From: Adiantum capillus-veneris
Taxonomy: Eukaryota; Streptophyta; Polypodiopsida; Polypodiales; Pteridaceae
Assembly (NCBI GenBank): GCA_014529385.2
Contig: CM043946.1
Coordinates: 38,516,058 to 38,576,057 of the forward strand
Length of the DNA stretch: 60,000 bases
Direction: 5' to 3'
The notes under the pieces were generated by a model. The model worked only from the letters and a program-made list of their open reading frames with translations, was not told where the DNA came from and made no database searches. This document shows positions 56,757-60,000 of this stretch, one piece after another. The translations under genes were made by a program, and so were the position numbers. Position 1 is the first letter of the stretch, and the number at the start of each line of letters is the position of its first letter.

Positions 56757-57485
56757 TTTCCAAGTTGCTGGCCGAGGGGGGGTCTGGTCTGCAATGGAAA
56801 CGTATTTGCAGCCTTGCAACTGCCAGCTGGTCAAAACGTAAAAGTAGTCATGGTCGGCAGTGCTCAATAATGAGGATACAGTCTGGCGTACGTTTTTTTA
56901 GGCTGAAAACCTCCCGCCAAAGGGATAGAATTAAAATAGTGTAAAGAGAGAGGAGAGAGAGAGGGCCTGAGACGGAGTAACTAGCTGAGCAAATGCCCTT
57001 GCAGACATGGTGTGTATGGCTTTGTCGTAGTCGTTGAGGCGGGCCAGCTGAACGGCGTGAGCTCGAGACAGAAACCGGGCCTCCTATTATGCATGTGCAC
57101 ATTGCAGCTAGCTAAAGGTGCAACGATTTTTTTATATTATTATACTTGATATTCACTTTTCAGGAATCGGCAATGGGAATTTCATTTCAAAGGTCCACCA
57201 CTCTCCACTAAGGCAATATTCGGGAAAAATCAAGGGAAAATTACCAAAACACTCTTCTAATTTGTGGAAATTCCCAAAATACCCTCGTGTTTGGTTCGAT
57301 TGTTCAAGATTTTCTATTCTTTATTCTTTTTTGACAATTGAGATCCGTTTTTGCATGCTTAGCATGTAATTTTTCACTAATTACCGTGCTACCTTAGAGC
57401 GTGGTAACAATGGGATGTGGCCACAACAAAGTACCTCCACATTAGTAGAAAGGAGTGCTATCCTTTCTCAACATGTTTATACTCC
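56356..57485. other. No gene seen; spacer with GA microsatellites
   Basis: (GA)n lies at about 56633-56661 and 56711-56752, and shorter runs near 56945-56963. No coding sequence could be recognised on either strand. Confidence 0.55.
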
Positions 57486-57976
57486 TCCTTTATCTTGTCT
57501 TGTAGCATAGAATAGCTCATTCCTCTTGTATGATGCTCTACTTGTAATCAATGCCGAGCTCCACTCTGTCCCTACCCCTAGCCAAACATTCTGCTTGACC
57601 TTGAAGGGCAGCACCACATGTTCCTCCAGCAAGGTTAACATCTCATTCCCCATCGTCATCGTAGATTGTTGTAATGGCATTCCTCATCTCTGACTGCCAG
57701 CCATCTTTTGATCAGCCTCATTGTCCTGGCTTTACTAGGGAGCTTGGGAAGCCACCATAGATAGTCACCTTAACTCGTCCATAGTTATGGGGATTTGTGC
57801 CCCTCTTTTTCCTAATATTAGCGAAGGATATGAGAATTACACACAAAACCTCTCCTCATACCCCTGCAATGGCTACATCAATCTCCATGGAGCCCACATT
57901 TTCTTAACCAGAGCAATAACAAAAGCAACAATCTTGCCTTTCTCGTGAACATCTGTGATTATATTCCTCCTTCCAT
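57486..57976 (+). pseudogene. Inverted second copy of the Cys-rich, WAKL-like fragment
   Basis: The reverse complement of 51339-51840, with scattered differences (for example TCTGACTGCCAGCC where copy 1 has a different text). It is cut at 57976 by the third B-family LTR. The last four bases, CCAT, would be its TSD. Confidence 0.6.
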
Positions 57977-60000
57977 TGAGGGCGAGATTTTTGAAATAGG
58001 GCCTCTAAACCCAAACCAATGGGCCTACCCTCACAAAATGTTCGTAAAGAGGTACGCACACTACTTGGGGCACCACTTTCTTTTGGGAGTGGAGAAGAAA
58101 ACCAATCAAAATAACACTTGCACTCACCTACTCAAGCAACACACTTTGAAAACCCCCTTACTCTATATACACTTTGGACACTTGAACACCATCAACGATT
58201 ATGTAACCCAATGCCGTGCATCAAATGAAATATGCAATTTGTGGAATAGCATTCACCTTCTCCCCATAAGAATACCCATAATACATCCAAACTCCTCCTC
58301 TCTCAAGCACTCATCAAAAAATCATGCGCACAAGACTTGCCTCTCAAACACACAAGAGAATCACTTACATCAAACTAACACACTTTGCATAGAGAGCTCA
58401 TCTCCATCTATGCAATGTCATGACACAAATAAAAATCACCATGAGAGGTAGCCACATGCATATGTAATGAAGCAAAAGAGAGTTGGAGTGAGAAATTTCT
58501 TTAGACCAATTGAATAAGTGTGGAGAAACAAACCAATGGTAAATTGAGAATAGAACACTTACTTGATTTCTCGCACACCTTTTAAGGGGAGGACAAACGC
58601 TGGCTAACCATCACGAATTGTGACACTTGAAAGTTTTGAAGATGATTTAATGATCATTACATAACCATGAGAGAGATCATGATGTATTTCCAAGTTATTG
58701 AGGTGCTACAAATGATTTATTGGGTTGATGGAGTAAGAGATTGTAGAATAGAAAGAGTGGAGGATAGAGTTGCACTTCCTCCAAAGAGGAGGGTTAAGAG
58801 GGAGGATGTGAAAGAGGGAGAGTTGGGGTTTTCTCTACTATTAATCAAGAAACAACATGAAGTTGAAAATATAGGTGTGTGTCCTTGAGTCTCTCCAAGG
58901 GGGGCTATCATAGTTGTGTAGGAGTGGGATTATGCTACACTTAATCAGGGTAAGTGATTAGCCTTAATTAAGTGTCCTTTGACCACTCATTGAATATTGG
59001 ACATAAAAGGGACTATTTATTCACCAAAAATATCATTTTAGACCGTGAAGGCTCCATAGGGGTGCATAATGTAGGTGGGCCCTACCATGAGGCCCTACGG
59101 GTGGCTCCTGCGGTGTATCTCAACTTGTCTGTCTTGGCATTTAGAAAGCATCTTTAGGTTGGTCCCATCACATGCAAGTGACCTTGAACACTCATTGCTC
59201 TTCTAGAAGATGAGTAGGGGAAAAATAAGATCTCACCCTCTAGATTTACTTGATTTACAGTTCCCTTTTGCTGCGAATCTGACAGATTTGCACTATTTTG
59301 ACCATAACTTTTTACCTGTAGCTCGGAATGACATGATTCAAAAGGCAAATTTGACCTTCTCAACATGTTTGATATGAATTTGGACTATTCTTCATGCCCA
59401 TGCACCAAGGAATTCGGTTTGGAAGGTCTACACTAGGCTAGGGAACCTTTTGCTTCCAAGTCTTCTTGTATGGGCCCTTTGCTTGTATGCATCCAAGGAG
59501 AATCATGATTTTTCAAAAGGCTATGATGCTTAAACAAATAGAGGAGGGCCCAATATTATTTTCTTGTGAAAAGAATATAAAATTGGAGTCTTTTTGAAAG
59601 GAGAAAAACTATATGTATATTCTTAAGAGATATTGGGCCACCTATGTAGGGGGCATAGAAGACTTGTAGAGAGGGACCATAATCTTTGGTAAAGACAAGT
59701 GGAGAGTTGATTTCCATGGTAATTTATCTATATGGGATGGAAGATGGATATATTATTTTTCTACTACTAATTCACAAGAGGTAAGAAAGTTTGGGGATAG
59801 ATAGTTGGTTATTGTATGCTTACTTTTATTTTCAAAGCAAAAAAGAAAAGGGTGGTAATATAAATATATGACTAAGGTGACATTTTTGAGAAGAGTACAA
59901 TGTATGTGTCGCCACAAAGGTTAGACGAAGAGGGGGAATTTACTCTAGATAACTTAATAGCATAGAAAAATATATACACATATGAGGAAGAGGACGTTGA
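57977..60000 (-). repeat. Third B-family LTR, runs off the window
   Basis: It starts TGAGGGCGAG and is collinear with 4174-6349 and 21402-23600. About 50 bases of the LTR end are outside. It has only one copy of the 183-bp unit (58612 onward), and the TATA box seen in the other copies is damaged here (CTATCATAG at 58915-58923 instead of CTATTTATAG). It is either a solo LTR or the left LTR of an element continuing to the right. Confidence 0.88.

Overview
This window is repeat-rich nuclear DNA from a land plant, probably one with a large genome. Nearly everything is transposable element: Ty3/gypsy of the Tat and Athila type, chromovirus fragments, Ty1/copia, a LINE remnant and a CACTA DNA transposon. 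The only host-gene traces are a broken CYP78A-like cytochrome P450 exon and two inverted fragments that look like a wall-associated-kinase-like ectodomain. I see no intact cellular gene, no tRNA or rRNA gene and no CRISPR array. The species cannot be named from the sequence.

Positions 1-32942 are one nested stack that can be unpicked from LTR ends and target-site duplications (TSDs). Element A (Tat-like, + strand) enters from the left with only the last 196 bases of its 5' LTR and ends at 32942. It lost protease and RT and has stops in gag. Element B (Tat-like, - strand, 4174-23649, TSD CTAG) sits inside A's integrase gene. Element C (Athila-like LTRs and PBS, gag-protease only, 6350-15085, TSD AAAAT) sits inside B's left LTR. 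Element D (25745-32147, TSD CTTG) sits inside A's 3' LTR. D is a relative of A in which pol is replaced by an unknown ORF with a membrane segment. A, B and D share the PBS core TGGTGCCCCCAC, the PPT core GGGAGGGCTAA and related gag. B and D have 4-bp TSDs. All three also carry coding-like leader sequence before gag.

32943-39341 is a mosaic of truncated pieces: copia integrase, LINE ORF1 plus endonuclease (-), chromovirus integrase with chromodomain, copia gag (-), and a second gypsy integrase.

39342-49804 is copia element E (+, TSD AGAGG, initiator-Met PBS), interrupted in gag by CACTA element G (40683-45370, TSD TCA). G has an internally deleted TnpD-type transposase, a Transposase_24-like gene, foldbacks and long microsatellites.

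49810-60000 holds the CYP78A fragment (-), the first WAKL-like fragment (-), a 5'-truncated copia element F (-, 51940-56355), the inverted second WAKL-like fragment (+), and a third B-family LTR that runs off the window.

The most interesting signals are these: the leader ORF shared by A and D, with a stop codon at the same codon but of different type (UGA versus UAG); an extra zinc knuckle upstream of gag in A; the pol-less element D; and element C, with four zinc knuckles and repeated W(V/I)PK motifs in a 5.1-kb frame.
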